Assembly: GCA_002633025.1 (NCBI GenBank)
Contig: NMRB01000865.1
Span: 1,851 to 65,850 of the forward strand
From: Notospermus geniculatus
Taxonomy: Eukaryota > Nemertea > Pilidiophora > Heteronemertea > Lineidae
Direction of reading: 5' to 3'
Length of the DNA stretch: 64,000 bases
Shown: positions 53,572 through 63,537 of the stretch, in pieces
Numbering within the stretch: position 1 is the first letter of the stretch
Layout: each line of letters opens with the position of its first letter
The notes under the pieces: generated by a model
Database searches by the model: none
What the model was told of the DNA's origin: nothing
Seen by the model: only the letters and a program-made list of their open reading frames with translations
Made by a program: the position numbers and the translations under genes

Positions 53572-55838
53572 CATAGCATCTTTAATCGATTCTATTTTCA
53601 ATGTTTTGCATGTTTTACTAATCACAAGGAAAGAGAACTATTTTGATGAATGTCGCAGTTGTGTCATTTTGACCACATGACTCATGGCAGCCACTGTGAT
53701 ATGACGAAGATGTATGTCCCCTTCTCCCCTGTTCTACCGAACTAGATTTAACCTAACTTCCCTGAATTTTGTAGCTTTCTCGTGACGAACCCACAACATA
53801 GTAATACCGTATTACTCTTCATTCCACATCCAATTGGCGCGAGGTTTATGGCCGATATCTCCACGACGGGTGGCGTCATATTTCACGTACCATACATCTA
53901 TTGATTTGTTTTTTTGCCGCTACAGCCATCGTCACTGTCATTTTGCCTAAAAACATGACATAAAATAGTTCTTTCACTAATCACAGTTCGTGTTTACGGC
54001 CGAAATGGCGGCCATTTTGAAATTGCGCAATGCATCGCGCATGTGTAAACTGCACTGAACATTTTGGCGAAATGAATTGGGTTTTGCGAAGGGGATCCGT
54101 TACGTCGGCCTTACGCGAAAAATAAAAGGGACTTTGAGATCAGCAACTTATCACGGATCCTTATACGTATACGGATAGATTTCTGTACAATGAGGACAAA
54201 TTTTGTGTACATTTCGATCCGTATACGAATAAGGATCCGTGATAAGTTGCTGATCTCAAACTCGCTATATTGATAGCAGAAAGATACCGACAAGGAAGAT
54301 AAGTCAATTGATGCATAGTATGTCAAAATTGACCCAGCCATTACAAAACATGAGGTGCTATTCTGATTACTGTGGATAAATTGACGATTCTTCTGAAATG
54401 AGAATAACAATTTGGTAGCAAACTATGTTCTTGCACTGGTATTTGGTGAACAAAATGTTCTTTTTGCTTAGAATTGTTTATCCGCACGTTTTTGTACTGT
54501 TCTTTACTGAAAAATAGGTCGGTACAGTAGAATCAGATGGTGGTTAATGGCAGTGGATACTTTTGCGATTTGACACCTGTTACCTCCTGATTCTGAAATA
54601 TACCATCATTGCCATGTAATTTCTGACTGAACAAACTTTGGCTCGTCTGACTGTAAGCCTCCTCTAAGAAAACCCCCCAGCACACTACATGTATGTTTTG
54701 TAATGCCGTTGCGGAGATATTGATCAACGTTGCAGGTGGTCAGCATCCTCCCACAGCAGGGCTTTGGTCTCGTTCCTCTTCATGCACTCACACACAAAGC
54801 CCTGCAGAAATTGGGCCTCCCAGCTAAGCATGAGGTGGTCAGAAATCCATTGCTCAATCAGAATGCAGCATTTCTAGGGTGTGAATGCTAAATAATTACG
54901 ACTTATATAAAGAATCAAAAAAATAAGAATCTTATTTATATATACGAAGAACCACTGGGATAAGATTCAGTCAATTTTGAAAAGACATGAGTGATTTGTA
55001 GATACAAAACTTCTACAATAAAACAGGGTAAAACTACGAAAGTACCAAAACCATGGCAATGGAGGGAGTGCAACTGGAGTATGGAACAGCCGCACCAGAT
55101 TCACTGGATATTCTACATTCGGAACGACCTGAGGCGAACTGCTTATCTGCCCACTGTACGGCGCATTTCACCTCGGACACAAGTCCAAGCCAGCCATATT
55201 GTTTATCAACAAAACCACCTGACCGACCGTGGGACTATTTTGGCCGAATTTTGGCCTGTTAAGATGTTCAACCTTATTTGCTGGATTATTTGAGCCATAT
55301 TATATAATATTATATATAAACTTACCGGTATCTCACCCAATCTGCCAATTATTAATCAATAACGCAACGTTTTTGTGTGCCCTATTTTGTTCATGCGCAG
55401 ATGTGATGAGGCGAACCGCACAATTACCTGCAGAAACGAACGGCAATCGTTGCGCGTTCAAGATGGCTGCCTTGGACTTGTGTCCGAGGGGAAATGCGAC
55501 CGTACGGAAATTGCCGAGCAGTTGCCTTCGGAAGTTCCGAATGGATATTCTATTTCAGCAGGGGTTTGTGTGAGTGGATGAAGAGGAGCGAGGTAAAAAC
55601 TCCTGTTGTTGGAGGATGGTAGTCAGGGACCCGAGGGGTTTTTCTGAACACATTTGCCGACCAATGCTTCCTCTACATGAAAACGTTTGTCGGCACTTCC
55701 GAAACTCCTTCTGACTGAAGTTGCAAAATCCAAGATGGCCACTAAAATGGCCGCCAAATTCATCAAATCCATGATATCCCATTGCTCATTATTGCTCGCC
55801 TCTAAGTGTTGTACCCCTGCATTTACCCATTTTTTTTG
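53572..55838. other. R19-R20 spacer, 2.3 kb
   Basis: The longest spacer in the array. Unit-type sequence runs to about 53810, then unrelated DNA with a hairpin MITE (54134-54260) up to a GATCAACGTTGCAGGTGGTC motif near 54722-54741. Two short open + frames (55053-55262; and 55375-55581, Cys-rich, preceded by TGCGCAG) might be exon fragments of an unknown gene, but I recognise neither. The standard 3' flank of R20 resumes at about 55620. Confidence 0.45.
54134..54260. mobile_element. Hairpin MITE in the R19-R20 spacer
   Basis: Arms TTTGAGATCAGCAACTTATC (54134 on) and GATAAGTTGCTGATCTCAAA (to 54260) are perfect inverted copies for about 44 bp, including CACGGATCCTTATACGTATA with one change. Middle about 40 bp. 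Non-coding. Confidence 0.75.
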
Positions 55839-56870
55839 TCAAATAGAGGACAAGACCTTCTTCTTGACAAACCCACAACACGTGGTAAACATTTTCATAA
55901 CGTCAGCACGATAGAATGGCAACGTGAATCCATAAATAAAAAAATTGATAGAATAATTTATTATGCTAAACGTAAACAAAAATTTCGCAATCAGCCTTAA
56001 GAATAATTTCACCTGTTTTGAATGACCAGAGTCTTCGGGAGCAAACAGAAAATACGTGTACATTGTGGACGCTGGTAACAGAAATATAACATACAGCGTC
56101 GATACAGTCATTAAAGATACAACCATCCTTGTGTCCTGTTGTTTTTTGGGTTGTGACACCGTTTCCCTGACGGCCGCCCGCCGGGCTCTAGCAATACCCA
56201 CGAGAATCAAAATATTTGAAGAGAAGATCAGAAAGCTTGGGATGTAGTTATACATGGTTGTGTCGAATTGAAATATAATGACGCTTACAGTTGGTGATGT
56301 GGTGGAGGAACAATCATGTGTGGTTACAATTTGGAGATAGTCTACCACAACAAGAAGATGGATGCTTAACAAAATGGCGGCCGTGATGACGATTGCTATG
56401 GCAACCTTTCTCATCCTTGTTGTGATCCGGGCCCGGTGTAAGGGGAACCAGACGACGAAGGCTCTTTCCACTGTAAAGGTCACAATGAGCCATCCGGAAA
56501 CAAACTGGAAGGCGTTGACAAGGAAATAGTCAATCTTACATGCCGCCGTGTTGTCGAGAGTGTTATAGGAATACTTGCCGTTTGTGACTTTTGGTAACCC
56601 GTCTCGAATCCACCTTGTGACGCCGTAGGATAAAATGACACCGGTGTCGGACAAAGAAAGGACGCTGAGATACTGAACCGACGCATCCTCTCTGTGTCTC
56701 GCTCTGAAGAAGACGATGAAGGAAATCGTGTTGCCGATGATACCGATGGAATATACGCCCAACATAACATAATGCTGAACGAATCCAAAGATGCTCTCAA
56801 GATGATCGAAGTCGGTGCTGTGAAGGTTGGGGACGTCGGTGGACAGCTCAGGGCTTCCCGTCACAGCCAT
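55839..56870 (-). CDS. Class A GPCR, array copy R20
   Basis: Intact, 343 codons, start MAVTGSPELSTDV. First of the right-hand subfamily (R20-R24): N-terminus PNLHSTDFDHLESIF, TM1 HYVMLGVYS, SLSDTG in TM2, an altered ECL1 (YSYNTLDNTAACKI), DCSSTTSPTVS in ECL2, ECL3 APEDSGHSKQ. TVERAF, FLLP and NFFIYG (TM7) are kept; the last changes the NFVVY of other copies. The AT element (57081-57091) is 211 bp from the ATG, not 130. Confidence 0.92.
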   Translation of the reverse strand: MAVTGSPELSTDVPNLHSTDFDHLESIFGFVQHYVMLGVYSIGIIGNTISFIVFFRARHREDASVQYLSVLSLSDTGVILSYGVTRWIRDGLPKVTNGKYSYNTLDNTAACKIDYFLVNAFQFVSGWLIVTFTVERAFVVWFPLHRARITTRMRKVAIAIVITAAILLSIHLLVVVDYLQIVTTHDCSSTTSPTVSVIIFQFDTTMYNYIPSFLIFSSNILILVGIARARRAAVRETVSQPKKQQDTRMVVSLMTVSTLYVIFLLPASTMYTYFLFAPEDSGHSKQVKLFLRLIAKFLFTFSIINYSINFFIYGFTLPFYRADVMKMFTTCCGFVKKKVLSSI

Positions 56871-57235
56871 GTTTCAAGCGAGGGGATAAACAAAAATAGG
56901 GGAATGATAGCTACGATATCATGCCCCAGAATGCCTCGCGAGAGTCAGAAGAAGTGAAACGCATTCGAGACACATGATTCGGCGCCATTCAACTTGTAGT
57001 TCTCACTAAAAACGGCGGGGAAAGAAGTAATCACATGTCTCCACTTCATGACTCCAATAGATGGGAAGATACTATAAGTTGTATTTTTATTGCATCCACG
57101 CCAGATTTTATTTTAAACATGTTTACTGGTGTTAAACTAAATTTAACAACTGGCACTACAATCTATTTTGATCATCGTCGAAGTTCATTCCTGGTCATAT
57201 ACATCTTACATTTTTAGTTTTATCAGGATTGTTAC

Positions 57236-57442
57236 GGCCCGCATTCTACAGGTTGGGCCAGAGAATGTGTCCCTCGAACAATAGCATTTCTATTGTTTCC
57301 CTATTGTTCCAGCGACACTGTCTGGCCCACCCTGAAGAAGCCGCCTTAACACTAAGGTCCACTTTAAGCTTTTGTACTCTACCCTGCAAACAACAGATAA
57401 AGGAAAACCTTAGAGTTAAGGAAGCTTCTAGAATACGGCCCT
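57236..57442. mobile_element. MITE with GGCCCGCATTCTA / TAGAATACGGCCC ends
   Basis: Inverted ends with TA outside each (GTTAC on the left, CTAC on the right). The inside holds a CTATTGTTTCCCTATTGTTC stretch and AAGGTCCACTTTAAGC against GTTAAGGAAGC. Related by its end to the element at 2244-2394. It lies in the 3' flank of R21 and is absent from sister flanks near 58940 and 62400. Confidence 0.55.
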
Positions 57443-57555
57443 ACAGATCGCGAATCCAACATGGCGGCCGGTATTACGTCACCGTGAAGCCCCTGCTTAC
57501 ATTTATCTATTCTTCGGACCCATGCTTCCTAAATCTCGCCTCTTCTTTCTCAGTT

Positions 57556-58583
57556 TCAGGATAAATCCTTCCTCTTGACAAACCCACAACACGCGGTAAA
57601 CATTTTTAAAACGTCAGCCCGATAGAATGGCAACGTGACTCCATAAACAATAAAATTGATGCAATAATTTGTCATACTAAACACAGACAAGAATTTTGTA
57701 ACAAGCATTAAAAATAATTGCATCTGTTTTGAATTTTGAATATCTCCAGTTGCGAAGAGAAAGTACGTGTACATTGTGGATCCTGGTAACAGAAGTATAA
57801 CGTACAGTGTCGATACCGTCATTAAAGATACAACCATCCTTGTGTCCTCTCGTTTTTTGGGTTGTGACATCGTCTCCCTGACGGCCGCTCGCCGGGCTCT
57901 AGCAATACCCACGACAATCAAGATATTTGAAGAGAAGATCAGAAAGCTTGGGATGTAGCTATACACAGCTGTCTCGAATTGGAATATAATGCCGCTTATA
58001 GTGATTGATGTGGTGTAGGCACAATCATTTGCGGTTACAAGTTGGCGGTAGTCGACCAAAACAAGAAGATGGGTGCTCAAAAAAATGGCGGCGATGATGA
58101 TGATTGCTATGGCAACCTTTCTCATCCTTGTTGTGATCCGGGCCCGGTGTAAGGGGAACCAGACGACGAAAGCTCTTTCCATGGTGAAAGTCACAATGAG
58201 CCATCCAGAAAAACATACTGTGAGACTTGGAGAAGAAAAATGTCAATCTTACATGCCGCCGTATTGTCGAGAGGGTTATAGGAATACTTGCCGTTTGTGA
58301 CTTTTGGTAACCCGTCTCGAATCCACCTTGTGACGCCGTAGGATAAAATGACACCAGTGTCGGACAGAGAAAGGACGCTGAGATACTGAACCGACGCATC
58401 CTCTCTGTGTCTCGCCCTGAAGAAGACGATGAAGGAAATCGTGTTGCCGATGATGCCGACGGAATATACGCCCAACATAACATAATGCTGAACGAATCCA
58501 AAGATGCTCTCAAGATGATCGAAGTCGCTGCTGCGGAGGTTGGGGACGTCGGTGGGCAGCTCAGGGCTTCCCGTCACAGGCAT
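57556..58583 (-). pseudogene. R21: receptor copy with one frameshift in TM3
   Basis: ATG at 58583 (MPVTGSPELPTDV). The frame runs 124 residues to TM3, then shifts because the A run at 58208-58213 is about two bases longer than in sister copies (CCAGAAAAACAT). The remaining 212 codons are open to the stop at 57556 (TMERAF, DCAYTTSITIS, NFIVYG, CCGFVKRKDLS). A single homopolymer change is the only fault, so sequencing error or a segregating null allele is possible. Confidence 0.82.
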
Positions 58584-59016
58584 GTTTCAAGCTCGGGGAT
58601 AAAGAAATGTAATGAAATGATAGCTAGGATGTAACCAGAATTGGCTATCTCCCGATAGTCAGAAGAAATTGATATCGAGATTGAACCGAACTTAGAGACA
58701 GCGGATTCGACGCCATGTCATCAATAAAAACGGGAAAGGTGTCCTCGCATGTCTCCACTTCATGACACCAATAGATGGGAAGATGCTATAAGTTGTATTT
58801 TTATCGCATCCACGCCACATTTTATTTTAAACAAGTTTGCTGATATTTCAACTAAATATACATGTAACAACTGGCATATCATCTATTTTTATCATCGTCG
58901 CAGTTCTGTCATAACAGGCCATGCATACACATTTCAAAGGTTCTATCAAGATGAACACAAATCGTGAATCCAACATGGCGGCCAATGCTACGTCAGTGTG
59001 GATCCCCTGTTTCCCT

Positions 59017-59191
59017 TGTGGTGTACCAACAATCGTGTGTTGTCACAATTTGGAGATAGTCGACCACAACAAGACGATGGATGCTCAACGAAATGGCGGC
59101 CATGATGATGATTGCTAAAAATGGCAATCTTTCTCATCTTTGTTGTGATCCGGGTCCGGTGTAAGGGGTAGGCCTACCAGACGACGAAAGC
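59017..59191 (-). pseudogene. R22: receptor copy lacking its 3' third, cut by the assembly gap
   Basis: Only ICL2 to ECL2 is visible (CWYTTR-type ECL2, a GCTAAAAATGG insertion in TM4 that breaks frame). Homology stops at 59017, where a 3' flank of the R24 type is joined, so TM5-TM7 and the tail are missing. A TAGGCCTA insertion sits at 59169-59176. The gene runs into unknown sequence at 59192. Confidence 0.8.
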
Positions 59192-60017
59192 NNNNNNNNN
59201 NNNNNNNNNNNNNNNNNNNNNNNNNNNNNNNNNNNNNNNNNNNNNNNNNNNNNNNNNNNNNNNNNNNNNNNNNNNNNNNNNNNNNNNNNNNNNNNNNNNN
59301 NNNNNNNNNNNNNNNNNNNNNNNNNNNNNNNNNNNNNNNNNNNNNNNNNNNNNNNNNNNNNNNNNNNNNNNNNNNNNNNNNNNNNNNNNNNNNNNNNNNN
59401 NNNNNNNNNNNNNNNNNNNNNNNNNNNNNNNNNNNNNNNNNNNNNNNNNNNNNNNNNNNNNNNNNNNNNNNNNNNNNNNNNNNNNNNNNNNNNNNNNNNN
59501 NNNNNNNNNNNNNNNNNNNNNNNNNNNNNNNNNNNNNNNNNNNNNNNNNNNNNNNNNNNNNNNNNNNNNNNNNNNNNNNNNNNNNNNNNNNNNNNNNNNN
59601 NNNNNNNNNNNNNNNNNNNNNNNNNNNNNNNNNNNNNNNNNNNNNNNNNNNNNNNNNNNNNNNNNNNNNNNNNNNNNNNNNNNNNNNNNNNNNNNNNNNN
59701 NNNNNNNNNNNNNNNNNNNNNNNNNNNNNNNNNNNNNNNNNNNNNNNNNNNNNNNNNNNNNNNNNNNNNNNNNNNNNNNNNNNNNNNNNNNNNNNNNNNN
59801 NNNNNNNNNNNNNNNNNNNNNNNNNNNNNNNNNNNNNNNNNNNNNNNNNNNNNNNNNNNNNNNNNNNNNNNNNNNNNNNNNNNNNNNNNNNNNNNNNNNN
59901 NNNNNNNNNNNNNNNNNNNNNNNNNNNNNNNNNNNNNNNNNNNNNNNNNNNNNNNNNNNNNNNNNNNNNNNNNNNNNNNNNNNNNNNNNNNNNNNNNNNN
60001 NNNNNNNNNNNNNNNNN
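59192..60017. other. Assembly gap (826 N)
   Basis: Unknown bases. The left side is inside R22 and the right side is the standard distal promoter flank of a unit, so the gap length is about right for the missing N-terminal half and proximal promoter of R22. Confidence 0.95.
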
Positions 60018-60086
60018 TAACCAAACCTCCCTGAATCTTGTAACTTTCTCGTGACGAACCCAGAACCTAGTAATACGTGCTATTTT

Positions 60087-60418
60087 CACTGTAAAAAATC
60101 GTCCTGTACCCTGGGTCCAAACCCACGGGTACAGGGAACTAACATGGTAGTACAGCAAACTCACTCCGAGGAAGACGGACCTACTGTCGAAAATATTCCA
60201 TGGTGACGTGTTCTACTTGGTTCTACCTTGGGTCCTCCTTCCCATGGCGGTTATCACTATGAGTAGAATCAGCAAAGACCATGGGTACTTTGCATTTGGG
60301 TACTTTGTACAGAAATGCATATATGAACACGTGGGAAATGGGCTTGAAATTTGGTTAAGGAATTTACCCATATCCATGGGTAAAGTGGACCATTTTGTTT
60401 TTACAGTGTTGATCAACT
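60087..60418. mobile_element. CACTG-ended MITE splitting the distal promoter motif of R22
   Basis: Starts CACTGTAAAAAATCG and ends TTGTTTTTACAGTG. It sits inside the TATTTTGATCAAC motif found in other units (TATTTT on the left, TTGATCAAC on the right). CCATGG/ACCCATGGGTA motifs repeat inside. A different CACTG-ended element lies at 32752-32990 in an equivalent place in another unit. Confidence 0.75.
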
Positions 60419-60631
60419 TTGCAGGTAGTCAGAGACCCAAGAGGTTTTTCTAAAGAAATTTGCCTACCGATGCTTCCTCTACAAGAAAAGAATTGTCGGC
60501 ACTTCCGAAAAAACCTTCTGACGGAAGTTGCTAAAATCAAAGATGGCCGCCAAAATGGCCGCCAAATTCATCAAATCCATGATGTCCCGTTGCTCATTTT
60601 TGCTCGCCTCTGTGTGTTGTACCCCCTGGAT

Positions 60632-61669
60632 TTACCGATTTGTGGTCAAATAGATCTTCTTCTTGACAAACCCACAACACGTGGTAAACATTTTCAAAAT
60701 GTCAGCACGATAGAATGGCAACGTGAGGCCATAAATAACAAAATTGATACAATAATTTATCACACTAAACATAAAAAAGAATTTTGCAATCAGCCTTAAG
60801 AATAATTTCACCTGTTTTGAATGACCAGAGTCTTCGGGAGCGAACAGAAAATACGTGTACATTGTGGATGCTGGTAACAAAAATATAACGTACAGAGTCG
60901 ATACAGTCATTAAAGATACAACCATCCTTGTGTCCTGTTGTTTTTTGGCTTGAGACATCGTTTCCCTGACGGCCGCCCGCCGAGCTCTAGCAATACCCAC
61001 GACAATCAAGATATTTGAAGAGAAGATCAAAAAGCTTGGGATGTAGTTATACATGGTTGTGTCGAATTGGAATAAAATGCCGCTTACAGCTGATGATGTG
61101 GTGTAGGAACAATCATGTGCGGTTAGAAGTTGACGGTAGTCGACCAAAACAAGAAGATGGCTGCTCAACAAAATGGCGGCCACAATGATGATTGCTATGG
61201 CAACCTTTCTCATCCTTGTTGTGATCCGGGCCCGGTGTAAGGGGAACCAGACAACAAAAGCTCTTTCCAGTGTAAAAGTCACAATGAGCCATCCAGAAAC
61301 ACACTGGAAAGCGTTGATGAGGAAAAAGTCAATCTTACATGCCGCCGCGTTGTCGAGAGTGTTATAGGAATACCTGCCGTTTGTAACTTTTGGTAACCCA
61401 TCTCGAATCCACCTTGTGACACCGTAGGATAAAATGAAACCGGTGTCGGACAGAGAAAGGACGCTGAGATACTGAACCGACGCATCCTCTCTGTGTCTCG
61501 CCCTGAAGAAAACGATGAAGGAAATCGTGTTGCCGATGATACCGACGGAATATACGCCCAACATAACATAATGCCGAACGAATCCAAAGATGATCTCAAG
61601 ATGATTGAAGTCGCTGCTGTGAAGGTTGGGGACGTCAGTGGGCAGCTCGGGGCTTCCCGTCACAGCCAT
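60632..61669 (-). CDS. Class A GPCR, array copy R23
   Basis: Intact, 345 codons, start MAVTGSPELPTDV. Right-hand subfamily: SLSDTG in TM2, TLERAF, DCSYTTSSAVSG in ECL2, ECL3 APEDSGHSKQ, NFVIYG in TM7, tail CCGFVKKKIYLTTNR. The body is closest to R24 and R20, while the tail resembles R11-R17, again suggesting exchange. AT element at 61880-61890 (last base changed), 211 bp upstream; TACATGTA at 61711-61718 is absent in R20. Confidence 0.92.
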   Translation of the reverse strand: MAVTGSPELPTDVPNLHSSDFNHLEIIFGFVRHYVMLGVYSVGIIGNTISFIVFFRARHREDASVQYLSVLSLSDTGFILSYGVTRWIRDGLPKVTNGRYSYNTLDNAAACKIDFFLINAFQCVSGWLIVTFTLERAFVVWFPLHRARITTRMRKVAIAIIIVAAILLSSHLLVLVDYRQLLTAHDCSYTTSSAVSGILFQFDTTMYNYIPSFLIFSSNILIVVGIARARRAAVRETMSQAKKQQDTRMVVSLMTVSTLYVIFLLPASTMYTYFLFAPEDSGHSKQVKLFLRLIAKFFFMFSVINYCINFVIYGLTLPFYRADILKMFTTCCGFVKKKIYLTTNR

Positions 61670-62028
61670 GTTTCATGCGCGGAGATGAAGAAAAGTAAGG
61701 GAATGATAGCTACATGTACGATATCATGACCCAGACCTCGCGAGAGTCAGAAGTTGATATCGATATTGAAACGCATTTTAGTACACAGGATTCGACGCCA
61801 TATCATCACTAAAAACGGGAAAGGTGTCCTCGCATGTCTCCACTTCATGACACCAATAGATGGAAAGATGCTACAAGTTGTATTTTTATCGCATCCACGC
61901 CACATTTTATTTAAACAAGTTTGCTGATGTTTCTGACTAAATATAACAACTGGCATATGATCTATTTTGATCCTCGTCGCAGTTCTGTCATAATAGGCCA
62001 TGCATACACATTTCAAAGGTTCTATCAA

Positions 62029-62395
62029 GATAGTTCGATTCTGGTCAAGATAGTTCGATTCTGGTAGGAAGCAATGTCTTTCACCTTAGAAACCCGATTT
62101 CTATTTCATATTCTTTACTTGTATCTCCTTTATTTGTGAACCCTCGCATAACATAAAACTGTTTGGTTCGGAGATTTTTTGGACTACTCGCAGGGTACTG
62201 ATGGACGCCTCGTTTAAACATGGGCCATTGAACCATCTTTTTGGAAGATGGGGATATTTGGCCTAGTGGTTTAAGGCGTGCTGCCCCTTAGTGCTGCGAG
62301 GGTCCGTGGATTCGATTCTGGTAGGAAGCAATGTCTTTCACCTTAGAAACCTGATTTCTATTTCATATTCTATCAAGATACATGTAAACACATTT
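62029..62395 (+). repeat. tRNA-derived SINE and partial duplicate upstream of R23
   Basis: TTTGGCCTAGTGGTTTAAGG (A-box-like, about 62259-62278) and GTGGATTCGATTCTGG (B-box-like, about 62307-62322) are spaced as in a tRNA, followed by a tail GTAGGAAGCAATGTC. The B-box-plus-tail part also occurs alone at about 62054-62120, next to a 21-bp tandem duplication (AGTTCGATTCTGGTCAAGAT). Confidence 0.55.
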
Positions 62396-62511
62396 AAATC
62401 GTGAATCCAACATGGCGGCCACTGTTACGTCAGTGTGAATCCCCTGTTTGCCTTTTTATTACCTGTTCTTAGGACCCATCCTTCCTGAGTTTGTCCACTT
62501 CCTTCTCATGT

Positions 62512-63537
62512 TCAGGATAAATCCTTCCTCTTGGCAAATCCACAACACGTGGTAAACATTTTCAAAACGTCAGCCCGATAGAATGGCAACGTGAATCCAT
62601 ACACAACAAAATTGATGCAATAATTTATCATACAACACATAGACAAGAATTTTGTGACAATCATTAAAAATAATTGCATAAGTTTTGAAATTTTAGTATC
62701 TCCAGTTGCGAAAAGAAAATATGTGTACATTGTGGATGCCGGTAACAGAAATATAACGTACAGGGTCGATACAGTCATTAAAGATACAACCATCTTTGTG
62801 TCCTGCTGTTTTTTGGGTTGTGACATCGTTTTCCTGACTGCCGCCCGCAGGGCTCTAGCAATACCCACGACAATCAAGATATTTGAAGAGAAGATCAGAA
62901 AGCTTGGAATGTAGTTATACACAGCTGTCTCGAATTGGAATATAATGCCGCTCACAGCTGATGATGTGGTGTAGGAACAATCATGTGCGGTTACAAGCTG
63001 GCGGTAGTCGATCAAAACAAGAAGATGGATGCTCAACAAAATGGCGGCCATGATGATGATTGCTATGGCAACTTTTCTCATCCTTATTGTGATCCGGGCC
63101 CGGTGTAAGGGGAACCAGACGACGAAAGCTCTTTCCACTGTGAAAGTCACAATGAGCCATCCAGAAATACACTGGAAGGCGTTGACAAGAAAAAAGTCAA
63201 TCTTACATGCCGCCGTATTGTCGAGAGGGTTATAGGAATACCTACCGTTTGTGACTTTTGGTAACCCGTCTCGAATCCACCTTGTGACGCCGTAGGATAA
63301 AATGACACCAGTGTCGGACACAGAAAGGACGCTGAGATACTGAACCGACGCATCCTCTCTGTGTCTCACCCTGAAGAAGACGATGAAGGAAATCGTGTTG
63401 CCGATGATCCCGACGGAATATACGCCCAACATAACATAATGCTGAACGAATCCAAAGATGCTTTTAAGGTGATCGTAATCGCTGCTGTGAAGTTGGGGGA
63501 CGTCGGTGGACAGCTCAGGGCTTCTCGACACAGCCAT
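62512..63537 (-). CDS. Class A GPCR, array copy R24
   Basis: Intact, 341 codons, start MAVSRSPELSTDV. First gene of the array in transcription order within the window. ICL1 FRVRHRED, SVSDTG, TVERAF, DCSYTTSSAVSG, ICL3 ARALRAAVRK, NFVVYG, tail CCGFAKRKDLS. ECL3 is distinct (ATGDTKISKLM, lacking the acidic run), like R21. AT element at 63752-63762 (215 bp) and proximal TTTTGATCATCGTCGCAG motif at about 63844-63861. The array may continue beyond the right edge. Confidence 0.92.
   Translation of the reverse strand: MAVSRSPELSTDVPQLHSSDYDHLKSIFGFVQHYVMLGVYSVGIIGNTISFIVFFRVRHREDASVQYLSVLSVSDTGVILSYGVTRWIRDGLPKVTNGRYSYNPLDNTAACKIDFFLVNAFQCISGWLIVTFTVERAFVVWFPLHRARITIRMRKVAIAIIIMAAILLSIHLLVLIDYRQLVTAHDCSYTTSSAVSGIIFQFETAVYNYIPSFLIFSSNILIVVGIARALRAAVRKTMSQPKKQQDTKMVVSLMTVSTLYVIFLLPASTMYTYFLFATGDTKISKLMQLFLMIVTKFLSMCCMINYCINFVVYGFTLPFYRADVLKMFTTCCGFAKRKDLS

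Larger units (their letters stand above)
21025..63537 (-). other. Tandem array of 24 class A GPCR genes (R1-R24), all on the minus strand
   Basis: Head-to-tail copies of one intronless receptor gene, with ATGs about every 1.7-2.2 kb. Reference layout from R4 (346 aa): TM1 with GN at 48-49; ICL1 RARHRED at 58-64; TM2 Asp 77; TM3 Cys 113 and Glu-Arg 137-138; ECL2 Cys 189; TM5 Pro 213; basic ICL3 (ARARRAAVRE, QPKKQQ); TM6 LLP with Pro 268; acidic ECL3 (APEDSEDS); TM7 NFVVY 311-315; palmitoylation-type CC 333-334. These are rhodopsin-class hallmarks with variant motifs. The best family guess is a peptide- or FMRFamide/GPR139-like group, as in the large lineage-specific chemoreceptor sets of sea urchins and amphioxus. 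No ligand can be named. Fifteen copies are intact, nine broken. Confidence 0.9.

Noticed and set aside
55053-55581. Two short open + frames, one Cys-rich, in the R19-R20 spacer
   Set aside because: Possible exon fragments, but I recognise no family and cannot join them into a gene, so no CDS was called.
21025-63537. Regularly spaced repeats suggesting a CRISPR-like or satellite array
   Set aside because: The repeat unit is a whole gene plus spacer at about 2 kb in a eukaryotic genome; there are no short spaced repeats of the CRISPR kind.
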